Shown piece after piece: positions 1 to 10,677 of a stretch of DNA of 64,000 nucleotides. The notes under the pieces are model-generated. The model saw only the letters and a list, made by a program, of their open reading frames with translations, was not told the origin of the DNA and did no database searches. How positions within the stretch are numbered: the first letter of the stretch is position 1; every line of letters starts with the position of its first letter. The stretch comes from Pieris napi. Lineage: Eukaryota; Arthropoda; Insecta; Lepidoptera; Pieridae. The DNA lies in the NCBI RefSeq assembly GCF_905475465.1, contig NC_062258.1:806001-870000 (forward strand). Direction: 5' to 3'. Position numbers and translations under genes: made by a program.

Positions 1-728
1 GTTGATTGTGACAGCACCTCCTGGCAACTATGACAAACTTTTATATATAAAAGTAGTGATAGTTAAAATAAAAATACACGGATCCGAATGCGCTCAACGG
101 GTGACACGTTCGACAGCCGGAGCATCACCGCGGGGCCAATCTATCAGATGTTCTTAGCTAAGTACAAACCAGTGTGTATTTCCTTACTAGTGAGCGATAC
201 ATTGTTGAATATGGAAATAGATACTGGGTCCGCTTTATCCTGTATCAGTAAAAGTACATTTTAAAAATACTTTAACAAATTGAAGTTAAAGTCATGCAGG
301 TTAAAATTAAAGTTTTATGACGGGTCTACCATTGAACCATTAGGATATTTAGAAATCAGTGTAAAATATGGCAATGTATGCAAAGTTTTCGACCTTTATG
401 TTATTGACAACGGTTGTACCAATTTATTAGGACGACAATGGCTCTCAGAACTGAATATAGATATCCCTAAATTTAAAATCTACGATGTAAATAATGTGCA
501 AGCAAGCCAATCGAATGATCAAATCAATAATATACTTTCCAGATATAAGTCGGTGCTTGACGGGACCCTGGGCAGGTACACTAGTGGTACGGTGGCGCTG
601 AAGGTGCGTGAGGATGCAGAGCCTATATTTTGTAGAGCGAGGCCATTGCCTTTCTCTATGAAAGTACGTGTGGATGCAGAACTAGATGCCATGCTTCAGG
701 CCGGCGTCGTGGAACCCACTGATAAATT
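1..728 (+). mobile_element. Ty3/gypsy pol fragment (protease to start of RT)
   Basis: This is a broken piece of a Ty3/gypsy polyprotein. From about 148 a frame reads into an aspartic-protease active site (DTGSALS, near 219-240), then meets a stop near 262. The frame is open again from 280 and shows the end of the protease (GCTNLLGRQWL), the protease-RT linker and the conserved entry to reverse transcriptase (PIFCRARPLPFS, then GVVEPTD), after which homology stops at about 722. The RT palm, RNase H and integrase are absent. The organisation matches K02A2.6-like gypsy elements common in insects. The left edge is cut by the window. It is dead because of the stop and the missing catalytic domains. 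Confidence 0.85.
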
Positions 729-842
729 AAAGATCACGTATCTTGAATGCGCTAATTTGTCCAATCATTTTAATTTTTCTCAACACTGTTTTATTAATAT
801 TTACATTTATGTCAATTTTTTCCACGTTCGCCACTGATAAAT
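716..842. repeat. 12-bp direct repeat flanking 103 bp
   Basis: CCACTGATAAAT occurs at 716-727 and again at 831-842, at the point where gypsy homology ends. The 103 bp between them has no recognisable content. This could be a target-site duplication around a short insert or a small tandem duplication. Confidence 0.5.
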
Positions 843-2011
843 AACTGTAAAGATACGTGTACTTCACAGTTCACAAAACGTTTATTGAAGACTGACGCTC
901 AGTGTTGCCAACTTAGTCTACCAAATATCTAACACCTTCTTCCTTAAATGCTAAGCTCTCTTACATAGCTAATTAATTAGTTAATAAACTCTGTGTTCTA
1001 AAGATTTTTAAGATATATCGAATACCTAGGTAGGTTGCTGTCTTAATAACAATAGTAATTTAATAACTCAATGATGGAAATACATAATAAGGAAAACAGT
1101 TAATACCAATCTTAACAAAAAAACAATAAGTATATTTCTATGTAAGCTACCTCAGTACCTACCTAAAATCCGGTTAGTTTATTGTTTAATTTATCTTTAC
1201 TGTTTATGGTTTCATTTCGAAAGGAAAAAAGATATTAATAAAAAATATTATTTGGTCTGCACGAATGTTATTTTGTTGATTAAAATTAATATAAATCGTA
1301 TGTAGATTTAAATACTGAATTTTTTTGAACACAGTTTTATTAACGCAACTTCAAATATTCGTAAATAAAAAAGGAATAGCGTTTTTATTGCTTTTGTCCA
1401 TCTATCAGTATCATTATTATTGATTTGGCGCTTATACAATCCCGTGGGAATCCTTTTGAAAGTGACGGACACGCGACGGTAACAACCTATTTACATTGTA
1501 TTGTATTGTCAAGTGTAAAAAGGACAATAACACATAATTGTAATGTAATATCTGTCTGTAAATAAAGGCCTTTTATTATTATGAGGAGGTCTGAGGTCCC
1601 CTAAGTTCGTGCGTTTAAACCCTAGCTGTTAACCAATAAGTATTATTTATGTGCGTTATTGAAACGTGCTGTAACGGTGACAGTAATCGTTGTGAGGAAA
1701 CCTAAGGTATCTTTATTTTTATTTGATTATTTATTACTTAAGATGTCATGTGGAACATGGTATAATGGTTGCAGCTCCTTACAAACGTTGTGTAAAACAT
1801 GGCGATTAAAAATAGTGACGGAGAGTTCATTGCCAGTTCTTCTCTTCCGTTCTACGACCTTGATTTGAGAACTGGCAGTAAATTGTAAAATTAGAAGAAG
1901 TATATTAAATTCTTCTAATTTTACAATTTACTTTACAACTATTTAATTTACAATTTACTACTATTTTTTTTGACGTCCATATGTGTTCATTGTCTTACCT
2001 ATATGAATAAA
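843..2011. other. AT-rich non-coding stretch
   Basis: I see no coding exon here; open frames are short and unlike known proteins. It contains a perfect hairpin at 1877-1932 and a 10-bp inverted repeat at 1831-1840/1868-1877, and ends at the Helitron 3' terminus. Confidence 0.6.
1877..1932. repeat. Perfect 23-bp inverted repeat, 10-nt loop
   Basis: Arms 1877-1899 and 1910-1932 are exact reverse complements around a 10-nt AT spacer. The left arm overlaps the end of a second, smaller inverted repeat (1831-1840 with 1868-1877). The arms are too short and the flanks too plain for a recognised MITE. It may be a template-switch duplication. Confidence 0.75.
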
Positions 2012-2042
2012 CTAGCTGTTACCCGCGACTTCGTCTGCGTAG
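2012..2042 (-). terminator. Helitron 3' terminus: hairpin plus CTAG
   Basis: On the plus strand CTAG (2012-2015) is followed by GTTACC and a short GC-rich stem, CGC/GAC pairing with GTC/GCG around a TTC loop (2024-2039, one bulged T). This is the canonical Helitron 3' end, thought to stop rolling-circle transfer. A similar, more decayed end is at 26134. Confidence 0.85.
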
Positions 2043-2178
2043 AACTACTACTTCGTGTAAATTTGTTTGGACTGAATAGGCTCTGAAACTATAATGAAAC
2101 GATTCTAATGAAGCCGGCACATTGAATTATTGAGATTAACATAGGTAGACTTTTCCTGACCCTGATCCCTGACTTAAC

Positions 2179-4644
2179 TTAGTTTAATACGTTTTTGTAT
2201 ACGACATTTTTTGTTTTTCCTTCTTTGGTCAAAACATGTAGGTTTTGTGGACTCGATACTCGTGAGTACGCCACATACAGTTGCCCATGGGAGAAACAGT
2301 TTTTTTCTAAATGAACACCAGCTACTTTGAGTGTCTGTCCTTGAGCTTTGTTTATCGTCATAGCGAATGCTGCTTTCAGGGGAAATTGTACTCTTTTGAA
2401 TTGGAATGGCAAATCGGTAGGGATTATTGGAATACGGGGAATTAACACTTCTTCTCCCTTTGCTGTTCCTGTCATAATTATTGCTCTCACAATATTGCGT
2501 CCCAGGTGTGTAATTTGTAGACGTGTGCCATTACACATTCTTGGTGCGTCAAGATTTCGCATCAACAGGACCGGGACACCTACTTTTAGCCTCAACTTAT
2601 GGCAAGGCACCCCCGATAATTCTAAGGAGTTAAGAAATTCTACAGGGAACGATGTCACTTGCTCAGTGTCCATGACATTGTCTACGGACAGATACTCAAC
2701 AAAATCACCTTCCACATCTGACATGATTTGTTCGTTGATCTGCCCCACTACTTCGTTTGTCGGTGCTAAAATTGCCCTTTCGCACAGCCATTGTCTGTTC
2801 TTCATATTGGTTGCAAGATCGGGATAGACGTTGTTCTTTAAGTCATCCATGTTACAGACAACATTACAAAATTCACGATTCAATGTAATCATTCCGTCAC
2901 TATTTGTTTCCATACGGTCTTCTCCGATTTTCAGAAGAGCATCCGCATATTGCACCAATTGTGTATCACTGTGCAGTTGTACTCGCATATTTGTAGTCAG
3001 ACAAAAATTTTTTACATGCACCCATATTGGAGACGCTTTTAAACATGCATTTATTTCATCTGCCGGCGTGCCTCTAGTAATTACCGGCAGAGTCTGTCTA
3101 AAATCGCCAGCTAAAAGTACCACCATACCACCCATGATACTTTGGTTACTCTTAATATCTTTTATGGTCCGATCTAGTGCTTCTATCGCTCTTTTGTGGG
3201 ACATGGTACATTCATCCCAAACCAACAGCTTACATTGCTGTAACATTCGTCCACGGTCACTATTTTTAGTAATGTTACAAACTGGCATTTCCTCATGAGC
3301 TAAGTTCAATGGCAGTTTAAGTACTGAATATGCCGTTCGGCCACCATTAAGTAACGTAGCTGCTATTCCAGAAGAAGCTACAGCAACAGCAACTCCTTTA
3401 TCTTTACGAATTTGGGCTAAAAGTAAATTTAAAAGAAATGTTTTACCCGTGCCTCCTGGCGCATCCAAAAAGAATAAACCACCTTCGCCACTTTCGATTT
3501 TTTGCACAACATTCTCAAAAACTAATCTTTGTTCTGGATTTAGACGCGGAACAGACTCAGTTATTTGTTGTTGTTAAGAAGCAGCATCGTAACTCAATTC
3601 TCTTATTATATCACTGCAAACTTCCCCAGTTCTTTGCGGCCTGCTCAACCCAAAATCTGATAAATCTTTCCCAGTTATAGTTATGACTTGGTCTTCTATC
3701 TTTGTTAGGGCTTCATTAAAAATGAAATCATTGTATGTAACGTTTGGATTATGATGTTGTACTCTGTGTAAAATATCGTCGGCCATTTGAATTTTGTACC
3801 TTTCCCACAGTTGTTGAGGGTTTGAAAGCCCACATGTCGCTATTAGTATAGCAAAAAGCATTCTCACCTTGGCCGCTGATCTACATTGTGCAGCCTCTTC
3901 CAGTGTTATATTCCAATGATTGTCATCCTCCAATAATCCTCTTGCCTCACATGCCTCTCGAAATGTTGAAAATTCTTGATTGTTGTATTTTTTGAGATCA
4001 TTGAAAGAGGTTGGCCCACGCACATGGTGTAGAAGCATCCTTAAACAAAAACATTCCATGTTAGTAACATGGACTGTGTAAACCCGTCCTAAGGCATCTC
4101 CAGATTTGACACCAGGCCAGTTCTGAACCGAAGTTCCTTGAATTCGGCGTTTCCAAGTTTTTCTGGTTGCGTCCCATGTGTAATATCTCGGTACCTCAGC
4201 ATACATAAGAGTTCTTGCAAACTCATCTCTTATGCAAAGTTCAAAAAAAGCTGTAAGGGTGGTTTTTGGTCGAGTAAATAGTCGCTCGTGGAAATTATCT
4301 TCTGTAAAATAAACTCGTTCACCGTTCTCTAAGTGTACACTTAGATGTGTAACGGTGGGGTGCCTTTCGTGCAACGGGAACCCTAATAACCGCCACACGG
4401 CTTCGTTGCTGCTAACATAACGACCAGATTGATATGTATGTACTTCATTTACGCGATTTGCAAGCTCTGTGCTCCTAAAATTGAAAATAGCTTTGTTAAT
4501 ATATTTGCAGATATATTTGATAGCGCGCACTGAACTGCAAGCCTCAACATTTATATGGGCGTTAAATATTTTTAATAGAATAGCGGAATAAGGGACCACC
4601 CAACTATTATCAATAGTGACGTAACTCCCATTTCGTAGTTTCAC
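2179..4644 (-). pseudogene. Helitron RepHel C-terminal part: Rep Tyr motif and PIF1 helicase
   Basis: This part carries the end of the Rep domain and the helicase. Near its start is the tyrosine motif YICKYINK, whose two tyrosines would nick and join DNA in rolling-circle transposition. After about 356 codons one in-frame stop at 3574-3576 interrupts, and the same frame continues from 3573 to 2179. The helicase shows Walker A (GGTGKT), Walker B (WDEC), GDFRQTLP and the C-terminal motifs INKAQGQT and YVAYSRV of the PIF1 family. The final motifs are present, so the C-terminus seems complete. It was one gene with the piece at 4751-6445; the frame change near 4700 and the stop make it a pseudogene unless they are sequence errors. 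Confidence 0.9.
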
Positions 4645-4750
4645 AGATGCCGTTCGACCTCCGTCTGCAGGTGCTCTTCTACGATAGAGTGGGTATCCGT
4701 TTTCACTGTGGACAGTGTCTTTGTGTAATTTGCGAGAAAATTACATTACA

Positions 4751-6445
4751 TTACATCTTTGTGCATTTTCCATCTTTCATGCAAGGGCACTGAGGATTTT
4801 CAGGTCCACATGGACCATGAATCATGTTTTTAACTATAATATCATGAAGTGTCTTGTCAGTGCTTGGATCGGGTATTTCTGCGCTGATAATATTATCAAT
4901 TTGATCGGGTCTCAACTTGTCTTTTAACCACAATAATATGTGGACATGTGGTAGGCCACGCTTCTGCCACTCTATGCAATACATAAAGCAGATCACTTCT
5001 CCAAATATTCTGCCTTTGGAAATAACAGACATAAGTTTTTTAACTTTCAACCTAAAAACTCTTGCGACTACATCATGCCTATCAATCGCGCTTTGACCCG
5101 GCATTAATTCATTTACTATTTCCGGCCATGCTGGGTTGCAAGTAAACGTAACGAATAAGTCAGGGCGACCATATGTACGTACATAAGCAAACGCATCCTG
5201 AGTATATTCGTGTAAGTACCTCGGACTATTTACAAATGAAGACGGTAAAATTATCATTCTACCAATATCATTTGGATTTAGATTAGCGTCATTCGCTACT
5301 GCGTCTTGAAGGTGGATATAATTTTCTGCTCTTAATTTAGTTTGATTTAATGTTATGTATCGTAATCGTTCACTTTCTACCTTAACGTACATATCAACAT
5401 AAAACTGATTGGCCAGTTGCCTGCATCGTGATATAATATTAAAATCATTTTCTCTAATCATGATATGAAAGGCATAAAAGTCCATACATGATACCTTTTT
5501 GTTAGGCAAGGGCAGGCCAGTTACAGGATCGACTTGTGGAATTTGAAAGTGATACCCTTCTTGCCCTTTGCTAAATATTAGCGGATATTGTAACGCATCG
5601 TAAAATTTATGTGTATCCGGCACCCTAGTTAGTGTGTTATCACGGGCATGTAAAATTATATCACGGGAAGCAAACTGTTCACCACAAACCATGGCTGCGA
5701 CTTCATTTATTAAAGGTGCATTATATCGTCTTTCGTGTTCCCCACTTGGTGTACGATCTGGGTGAATCACCAACTTATAATCATCTCCCGGCATTCTTTC
5801 TAAGGCTGTTGTGAAAGTGTTTATTAGGCGGTTATGTTCATGCAACATTCTCTGAATCTTTAAGACAATATCCTTTTCTACTAATTGAATGTTTTGACAC
5901 CTGCGGTCAACCTCGTCGTTTTCATTTCCCATAAAATAAATCTGTAAAAATTTTGGTTGCTCATTATTTGTAGGAAGCAAAGAACCAATCCTATGATAGA
6001 TTTGACCTTGGATTGTAAAAGTAGATGAAAACCCAGGCATAACCACCTCATTTTCTACACCAAATGACGTCATTTGAAAGCATGAATTATATTTCCTTAT
6101 TTTGATTAAAAAACGCCGCGATTCGTTGTTATCACCTAAAAGTAAAGACTTCAATGGTTCCTCTGGTTCTCCAAGTATTGGAATTGAAACCTTGCCACCA
6201 GAACAACACATACCCGGAGTTTCTTCTTTCCACTTGAGTGCTTCACAATGTATACATTTTTTATCCATTCCACCTATGAGAAGTAATCGATGGTTATTAT
6301 ACTCAATCGATGGGTCATAATCAAAAGCAGCATTGTGGAATGCTCCCCATGTATACATTGTAAACGCATTTCTCCTTTCTGACAGCCGTTCAGCATTTAA
6401 CACACGTCGTCTTTGGGATTCTTCTGGCATCTCTGCAGCTATCAA
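4751..6445 (-). pseudogene. Helitron RepHel: Helitron_like_N and HUH Rep domain
   Basis: This 564-codon segment has the N-terminal helitron-like domain with Cys/His pairs (CIHCEALKW, then PGMCCSGGKV) and the rolling-circle Rep domain. The Rep metal-binding HUH motif is GLPHVHILLWL, preceded by FVTFTCNPAWPE. A Cys-rich loop (CGPENPQCPCMKDGKC) precedes the break. Just downstream, TGTAATGTAATGTAA-like slippage sequence at about 4740-4750 ends the frame, and the expected continuation resumes in another frame into 4644. Its nuclease activity depends on the tyrosines in the next segment. All expected residues of the nuclease core appear present. Confidence 0.9.
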
Positions 6446-6990
6446 TGATGCGTGTCGCTCAGCATCTAAAATCTGCCGGGCCTGAGTCTGTTCATAGGTC
6501 TAGGCAGCTCTTTGCGTTGCGTGTCGCTCAGCATCTATAATCTGCCGGGCCTGAGTCTGTTCATAGGTTTCGGCAGCTCTTTGCGTTGCGTGTCGCTCAG
6601 CATCTAAAATCTGCCGGGCCTGAGTCTGTTCATAGGTCTCGGCAGCTCTTTGCGTTGCGTGTCGCTCAGCATCTAAAATCTGCCGGGCCTGAGTTTGTTC
6701 ATAGGTCTCGGCAGCTCTTTGCGTTGCGTGTCGCTCAGCATCTAAAATCTCCCGGCCTGAGTTTGTTCATAGGTCTCGGCAGCTCTTTGCGTTGCGTGTC
6801 GCTCAGCATCTAAAATCTGCCGGGCCTGAGTTTGTTCATAGGTCTCGGCAGCTCTTTGCGTTGCGTGTCGCTCAGCATCTAAAATCTGCCGGGCCTGAGT
6901 CTGCTCCTCAGATTCTTGGGATCTAGCTACTTGCGCAGTTCGAGCTCTTTTAGAGCTACGCGCTAAATTAGATTTACGCTTGCGAGGCAT
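6446..6990 (-). pseudogene. Helitron RepHel N-terminus with 23-aa repeats
   Basis: Translation begins at the ATG at 6990 with a basic, possibly nuclear-targeting start (MPRKRKSNLARSSKRAR) and runs into a 23-residue tandem repeat rich in Glu, Gln, Arg and Ala (ERHATQRAAETYEQTQARQI core). A single missing base near 6745 shifts the frame after about 80 residues. A C-to-A change near 6500 (plus strand) turns a Glu codon into a stop in one unit. The repeats lead directly into the conserved domain at 6445. Repeat-rich N-termini are not a defining part of RepHel proteins; this looks like a lineage-specific expansion predicted to be charged and helical. Confidence 0.75.
6450..6905 (-). repeat. 69-bp coding minisatellite, about 6.6 units
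   Basis: The unit GCGTGTCGCTCAGCATCT... recurs every 69 bp (starts near 6450, 6519, 6588, 6657, 6726, 6794, 6863). Units are almost identical; one is 68 bp because of a missing base near 6745. The 69-bp period keeps reading frame, giving 23 residues per unit. Confidence 0.9.
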
Positions 6991-7732
6991 ATTACTTAAC
7001 CAGTTACCTACCTAAAGTAATAAAAACAGGTAAGTACTTATGCAAAAAAAAATTCTTTAGCTGACAAAAAAATTTAGTTAAAGGTACTGAGTACGAAACT
7101 ATACTTAAGGTAGGTACTTATACACATGAAATAAAACAAAAACAAAACGAATTGCTAAACTAAAACTAAATGTTAAAAAAAATATACTATCCACATGGAA
7201 TAAAAACAAAATGAATCGATAAAATTATATGCGAAACTACTGGAACTATTTTATTCACAAAACAACATTACTTACCTATTAATACTCAATAAAAACTATG
7301 CTGACCTTCTTAGGTACCGTAACTACTTACTAAATGTGAAAAAACTTAAAAAAACCTGCCTACTAATCTACTACAATTTTATACCTATCCTAAAAAATGA
7401 ATTAAAGTATTTATTTTACATATTAACTATAATTCTACCTACTACTAACTTATGCTAAACTAATAATAACAACCAAAACAACTAAGTAAATAACACAAAA
7501 TGCTTATCCAAGAAACCCTAAACACCAATGAAAACGTAAAGAAAGCGAATACGTTGCAGCTCAAAATTGTAGATATCGGATGCGTCCGCCAACGACGACG
7601 GCGCGCCCGCGCCCGCCAGCCCCGCCACACCACACCATGCATCGTCACACTCACACATTCATAGTGTATAGGCCGATGGGCCTGATGGACATGTCAGGCA
7701 GAAAGTATTCTAAAAGCTGGCTAGGAGTATTT
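6991..7732 (-). other. Helitron 5' leader, non-coding
   Basis: AT-rich sequence between the RepHel start and the 5' terminal repeats. A sharp GC island at about 7585-7630 stands out and could be part of the element promoter. No convincing coding frame. Confidence 0.5.
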
Positions 7733-8270
7733 GAATTATGCGATACATAACTGCACCCCGCGTTTTCACCCGCATAATTCCGGGATCGGGATCGGGATAA
7801 AAAGTAAAGATGTCCTTTCCCAAGGTTCCATCTATCTCTATACCAAAATTCATCAAAATCGGTTCAGCGGTTTAGGCGTGAAAACGAAACAGACAGACTG
7901 TCTATGTCTTTCCCCAAGGTTCCATCTATCTCTATACCAAAATTCATTTAGTAGGCATATACGATACATAACTGCACCCTGCGTTATCTATCACTCGCAT
8001 AATTACGGGATCGGGATCGGGATCGGGATAAAAGGTTGCCTTTGTCCTTTTCCAAGGTTCCATCTATCTCTATACCAAAATTCATTTAGTAGGGATATAC
8101 GATACACAACTGCACTCTGCGTTTCCACCCGTATAATTCCGGGATCGGGATCTGGATAAAAAGTACCCTATGTCCTTTCCCAAGGTTCCATCTATCTCTA
8201 TACCAAAATTCATCAAAATCGGTTCAGCGGTTTAGGCGTGAAAAGGTAACAGACAGACAGACAGAGTTAC
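7733..8270 (-). repeat. Amplified Helitron 5'-terminal repeats
   Basis: The core AAGGTTCCATCTATCTCTAT plus ACCAAAATTCAT occurs four times (near 7821, 7913, 8049 and 8180), with intervening blocks of CGATACATAACTGCAC and GGGATCGGGATCGGG recurring about every 130 bp. Two copies continue into ATCAAAATCGGTTCAGCGG, the usual subterminal sequence of this family. The 5' subterminal region has been tandemly duplicated, while the real end is at 8296. Confidence 0.8.
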
Positions 8271-8516
8271 TTTCGCATTTATAATATTAGTAGGGATGAT
8301 TTTGACTAAGACCAGACCATAAGTTGATATAACGCTATATCTACAGTATATGTTACAAGCTATCTTATCTTAAATATAAGACTACAAATTAGGGTAAACA
8401 TAAATGTTAAAAAAAAATTAAAATGCAATAAAAACATTACACTTCCAGTTTTAGATTTTACTAGTAAATTTTTGCTTATACTAGCTACATTGCTAACACA
8501 ACCAACTGCGGATTAG

Positions 8517-9014
8517 GTATCAGATAGGCACTTAACAATTATTTTTTTAAATTTATTCGCTAACTCGCTGAACGAATTGCATATAAATCAATTGACTGTC
8601 GACAATCACCAATGCGATGTAAATTTAATATGTAAGAATACAGAAATTTGCGCCATACGGGAAGAAGGAGAAGGGTACAGAGTAAAAAGATTTCCAAATA
8701 GATGCGAACTGCATAAACACAACTGCAACACGAATATAAAATATACAGAGACAGAACTATTCATTTGTGACTCCACACATATAGATAAACAAATTAAAGA
8801 TATTGATAATAGAGAAAACCAAATTAATAATATAAAAAACTTAGTTATAATCAATGGTGGTATGTTAGGTACAGATAATGTCAATGAAAGTATAGATAGC
8901 TTCTTCGCTGCTACCCATGTATTTGATTTACCTGTGAAAGAAATGGATCCGTTTAACACAAGGAGACGTTTAATAAAGAACGCAAGCCCAGTAAAAATAA
9001 TAACGTACCACTGA
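8517..9014 (+). CDS. Candidate terminal exon of a secreted Cys-rich (Kazal-like) protein
   Basis: The frame is open from 8517 to the TGA at 9012-9014. Its Cys pattern (CDVNLICKNTEICAI, then FPNRCELHKHNCNT, then ELFIC) resembles an atypical Kazal domain with the F-x-N-x-C-x(4,5)-H-x-x-C segment often seen in insect secreted inhibitors. A low-complexity, polar, Asn/Ile-rich tail follows. There is no ATG before the first Cys, so an upstream exon must supply the start and signal peptide. A splice acceptor is not clear; AG at 8522-8523 would give phase 1 but has a poor pyrimidine tract. No transposon similarity is recognised. It is likely a host gene exon or a decayed paralog; function unknown. 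Confidence 0.45.
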   Translation, partial: VSDRHLTIIFLNLFANSLNELHINQLTVDNHQCDVNLICKNTEICAIREEGEGYRVKRFPNRCELHKHNCNTNIKYTETELFICDSTHIDKQIKDIDNRENQINNIKNLVIINGGMLGTDNVNESIDSFFAATHVFDLPVKEMDPFNTRRRLIKNASPVKIITYH

Positions 9015-9038
9015 TCGTGATACCGAAGGAGAAGAAAA

Positions 9039-9091
9039 ATGATACATAACATCGCCCAACACTTTCTACGTGCTATCATACTTGTCCTACT
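9039..9091 (+). CDS. Candidate first coding exon (signal peptide)
   Basis: ATG at 9039 opens MIHNIAQHFLRAIILVL, a short, hydrophobic leader typical of secreted insect proteins, and the frame runs directly into a strong splice donor (CT/GTAAGTAAA, GT at 9092). The exon would end in phase 2. It lies 25 bp after the preceding Cys-rich exon, suggesting the start of the next gene in a small tandem family. Its phase does not fit directly with the Kazal exon at 10530, so an intervening exon or a different partner is required. A diverged look-alike is at about 11399-11432. Confidence 0.4.
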
Positions 9092-9284
9092 GTAAGTAAA
9101 TCGATAAAACATAATTATAAATGTGTATAACGCGGAAAATTTATTGAACTCGACGTTTTGAATGATTAGGCAAAACCACACCAAAAAAACACACAACCAC
9201 ATCGTTTGGCAGATTAAAATTATGTGTTAGGGATGATTAAAATTTAAATATTGATGTATTAAAACCATCTTAACCTCGAGCTGG

Positions 9285-9500
9285 TTTTTTATAGAACAGG
9301 GGGCAAACGGGTAGAATGCTCACCAGATGTTAAGTGATAACGCCGCCCATGGACAACATCAATGTCAGCGGGCTCGCGAGTGCGTTGCCGGCCTTTTAAG
9401 AATTGGTACGTTCTTTTCTTGAAGGAGCCTAAGTCGAATTGGTTCAGTGGGCAGCTAGTTCAGAAACTGCCTTAAAGAACGGACAGTTGTGAAACGGCGG
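9285..9500 (+). repeat. Interspersed repeat (lepidopteran LINE/SINE 3' type)
   Basis: Sequence of the type AACAGGGGGCAAACGGGTAG ... GTTAAGTGATAACGCCGCCC ... GTGCGTTGCCGGCCTTTTAA matches by memory a very common lepidopteran repeat, probably the 3' end of a CR1-like LINE. A reverse-orientation fragment of the same family lies at about 9955-10075. Confidence 0.6.
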
Positions 9501-9954
9501 ACGTCGAGGTAAAACGGATGGAATTTCTGCATCTGTCTGTCATCTGAAAATCTACTCTAAACACTCTCCGTGGTATTATTATTTTGGATATTATTTATTG
9601 AACAAAAACACTTACATTAAGTCTTTCCTGTCTCAGAATCATGAATTAGCGAATCAATTACACACGTTAATAATTTCAAATTCAAAAGTCACAATCTATA
9701 TTTAAAAGAAACTTCAATCTTCTTAGAAATCACGATTGAATCGTCCATTTCTTAATTACCACGGCATCAAAAAGTATATTCTTCATCAAAAGATTCCGAA
9801 GTAATCGTATTAAATTCTAAATATAGAAATGAGACCTGATATTATCCTACGTAAACACCTTTCAGACGCGACAATTCATACAACTCTATTAAACATAAGT
9901 ACTTTTGTTTACTAGACATTACTAATATACGCTACTCAGACCTAATTGTGATTC
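9501..9954. other. Non-coding
   Basis: AT-rich sequence with no coding, repeat or RNA signal that I can name. Confidence 0.5.
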
Positions 9955-10075
9955 TTAAAAGGCCGCCAACGCACGTACCTACGAGAATTCTGGGAATGTT
10001 ATGGTCCATGGGTGGCGGTATCACTTTACATCAGGTGAGCCTCTTGCCCGTTTGCCTCCTATTACATACAAAAAG
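9955..10075 (-). repeat. Inverted copy of the 9285 repeat family
   Basis: AAAAGGCCGCCAACGCACGT ... CATGGGTGGCGGTATCACTT ... GCCTCTTGCCCGTTTGCCTC is the reverse complement of the repeat at 9285-9500. The open frame across it is part of the repeat, not a gene. Confidence 0.6.
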
Positions 10076-10101
10076 TGTGTGCATACAAAGTACACATGTC
10101 A

Positions 10102-10450
10102 GAAGTGAAACTTCTTTGGTAAACTATTTTAAGCCTTATATAAATCTAAAACTATAAATTTCTGAGACTTAGAGAGAGGGAAAAAGGAAGATCTGTTAAG
10201 AATTTAATGAATTTAATTGTCATTAAAATATTAAAGTGTCGAAATTTATACAAATTATAAATTTAATATTTTTTTTATTTATTTCTTCGATAATAAAAAC
10301 ACGTGGCATTGTAATTCGCCCTTCTCACTCTCTCTCAATCGGTCTCTCCCTTTTCTTTGACAAAAACGCTGCACATCTTCGTGACGCTAATATTATTATT
10401 ATTGCGTTTCATCCGTAAAAATTTTACCCTCACTAAAGAAGTTTCACTTC
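10102..10450. mobile_element. MITE with 16-bp perfect terminal inverted repeats
   Basis: GAAGTGAAACTTCTTT (10102-10117) and its exact reverse complement (10435-10450) bound a 349-bp non-coding element. The interior includes CGCTGCACATCTTCGTGACG, which I associate with a common lepidopteran repeat. No transposase is present and no clear target-site duplication is visible. Confidence 0.7.
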
Positions 10451-10529
10451 AAAAAGACCCCATAACAAAATACGGATTAATAATCTGAATATAATAAATA
10501 TTAATTCAGTGATAAGATTTCTGTTCCAG

Positions 10530-10677
10530 AAATTTCCAGACACCTGTGCTCCCGTGTGTGGTGTAGCCGGCATCATGGCGAGGGAACCAGCGCTGATGTT
10601 CAAAAACCACTGTTTCATGGATGTCGCACAATTCAAGATGTTTTGGGAGAACAAAAGTAATACTTCGCATAGCTCTT
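10530..10677 (+). CDS. Kazal-domain exon of a host gene
   Basis: The exon is bounded by TTCTGTTCCAG before 10530 and the donor CTT/GTAAGTATC (GT at 10678). It encodes a compact Kazal-like segment: DTCAPVCGVAG, then MFKNHCFMDVAQF, with a later Cys after the donor frame. An alternative acceptor at 10539 is also possible (phase 1). In-frame stops just upstream at 10509-10514 show that the start must be in another exon. The Kazal fold inhibits serine proteases and is usually secreted. It is probably a relative of the exon at 8517-9014. Confidence 0.55.

Larger units (their letters stand above)
2012..8296 (-). mobile_element. Nearly complete autonomous Helitron
   Basis: The element reads on the minus strand. 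Its 5' end (TCCCTACTAATATTATAAAT on the minus strand) begins at 8296. Its 3' end is CTAG at 2012-2015, preceded by a GC hairpin at about 2024-2039. The flanking bases are A at 2011 and T at 8297, matching the Helitron preference for insertion between A and T without a target-site duplication. Inside lies a RepHel gene (6990 to 2179) with an HUH/Y2 replication initiator and a PIF1-type helicase. The coding region is broken only by a frameshift in the N-terminal repeats, a few stops and one frameshift near 4700. Such light damage suggests recent activity. Confidence 0.92.

Noticed and set aside
2348..3680. Plus-strand open frames within the Helitron helicase
   Set aside because: Antisense shadows of the PIF1 helicase; no motifs.
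6450..6905. CRISPR-like array of direct repeats
   Set aside because: Units are contiguous, in-frame 69-bp minisatellite copies without unique spacers, in a eukaryotic transposon.
7731..8159. 142-codon plus-strand frame
   Set aside because: It translates the tandem 5' repeats of the Helitron.
8606..9202. 198-codon minus-strand frame overlapping the Kazal-like exon
   Set aside because: Hydrophobic, no start context or homology; the plus strand shows an organised Cys pattern instead.
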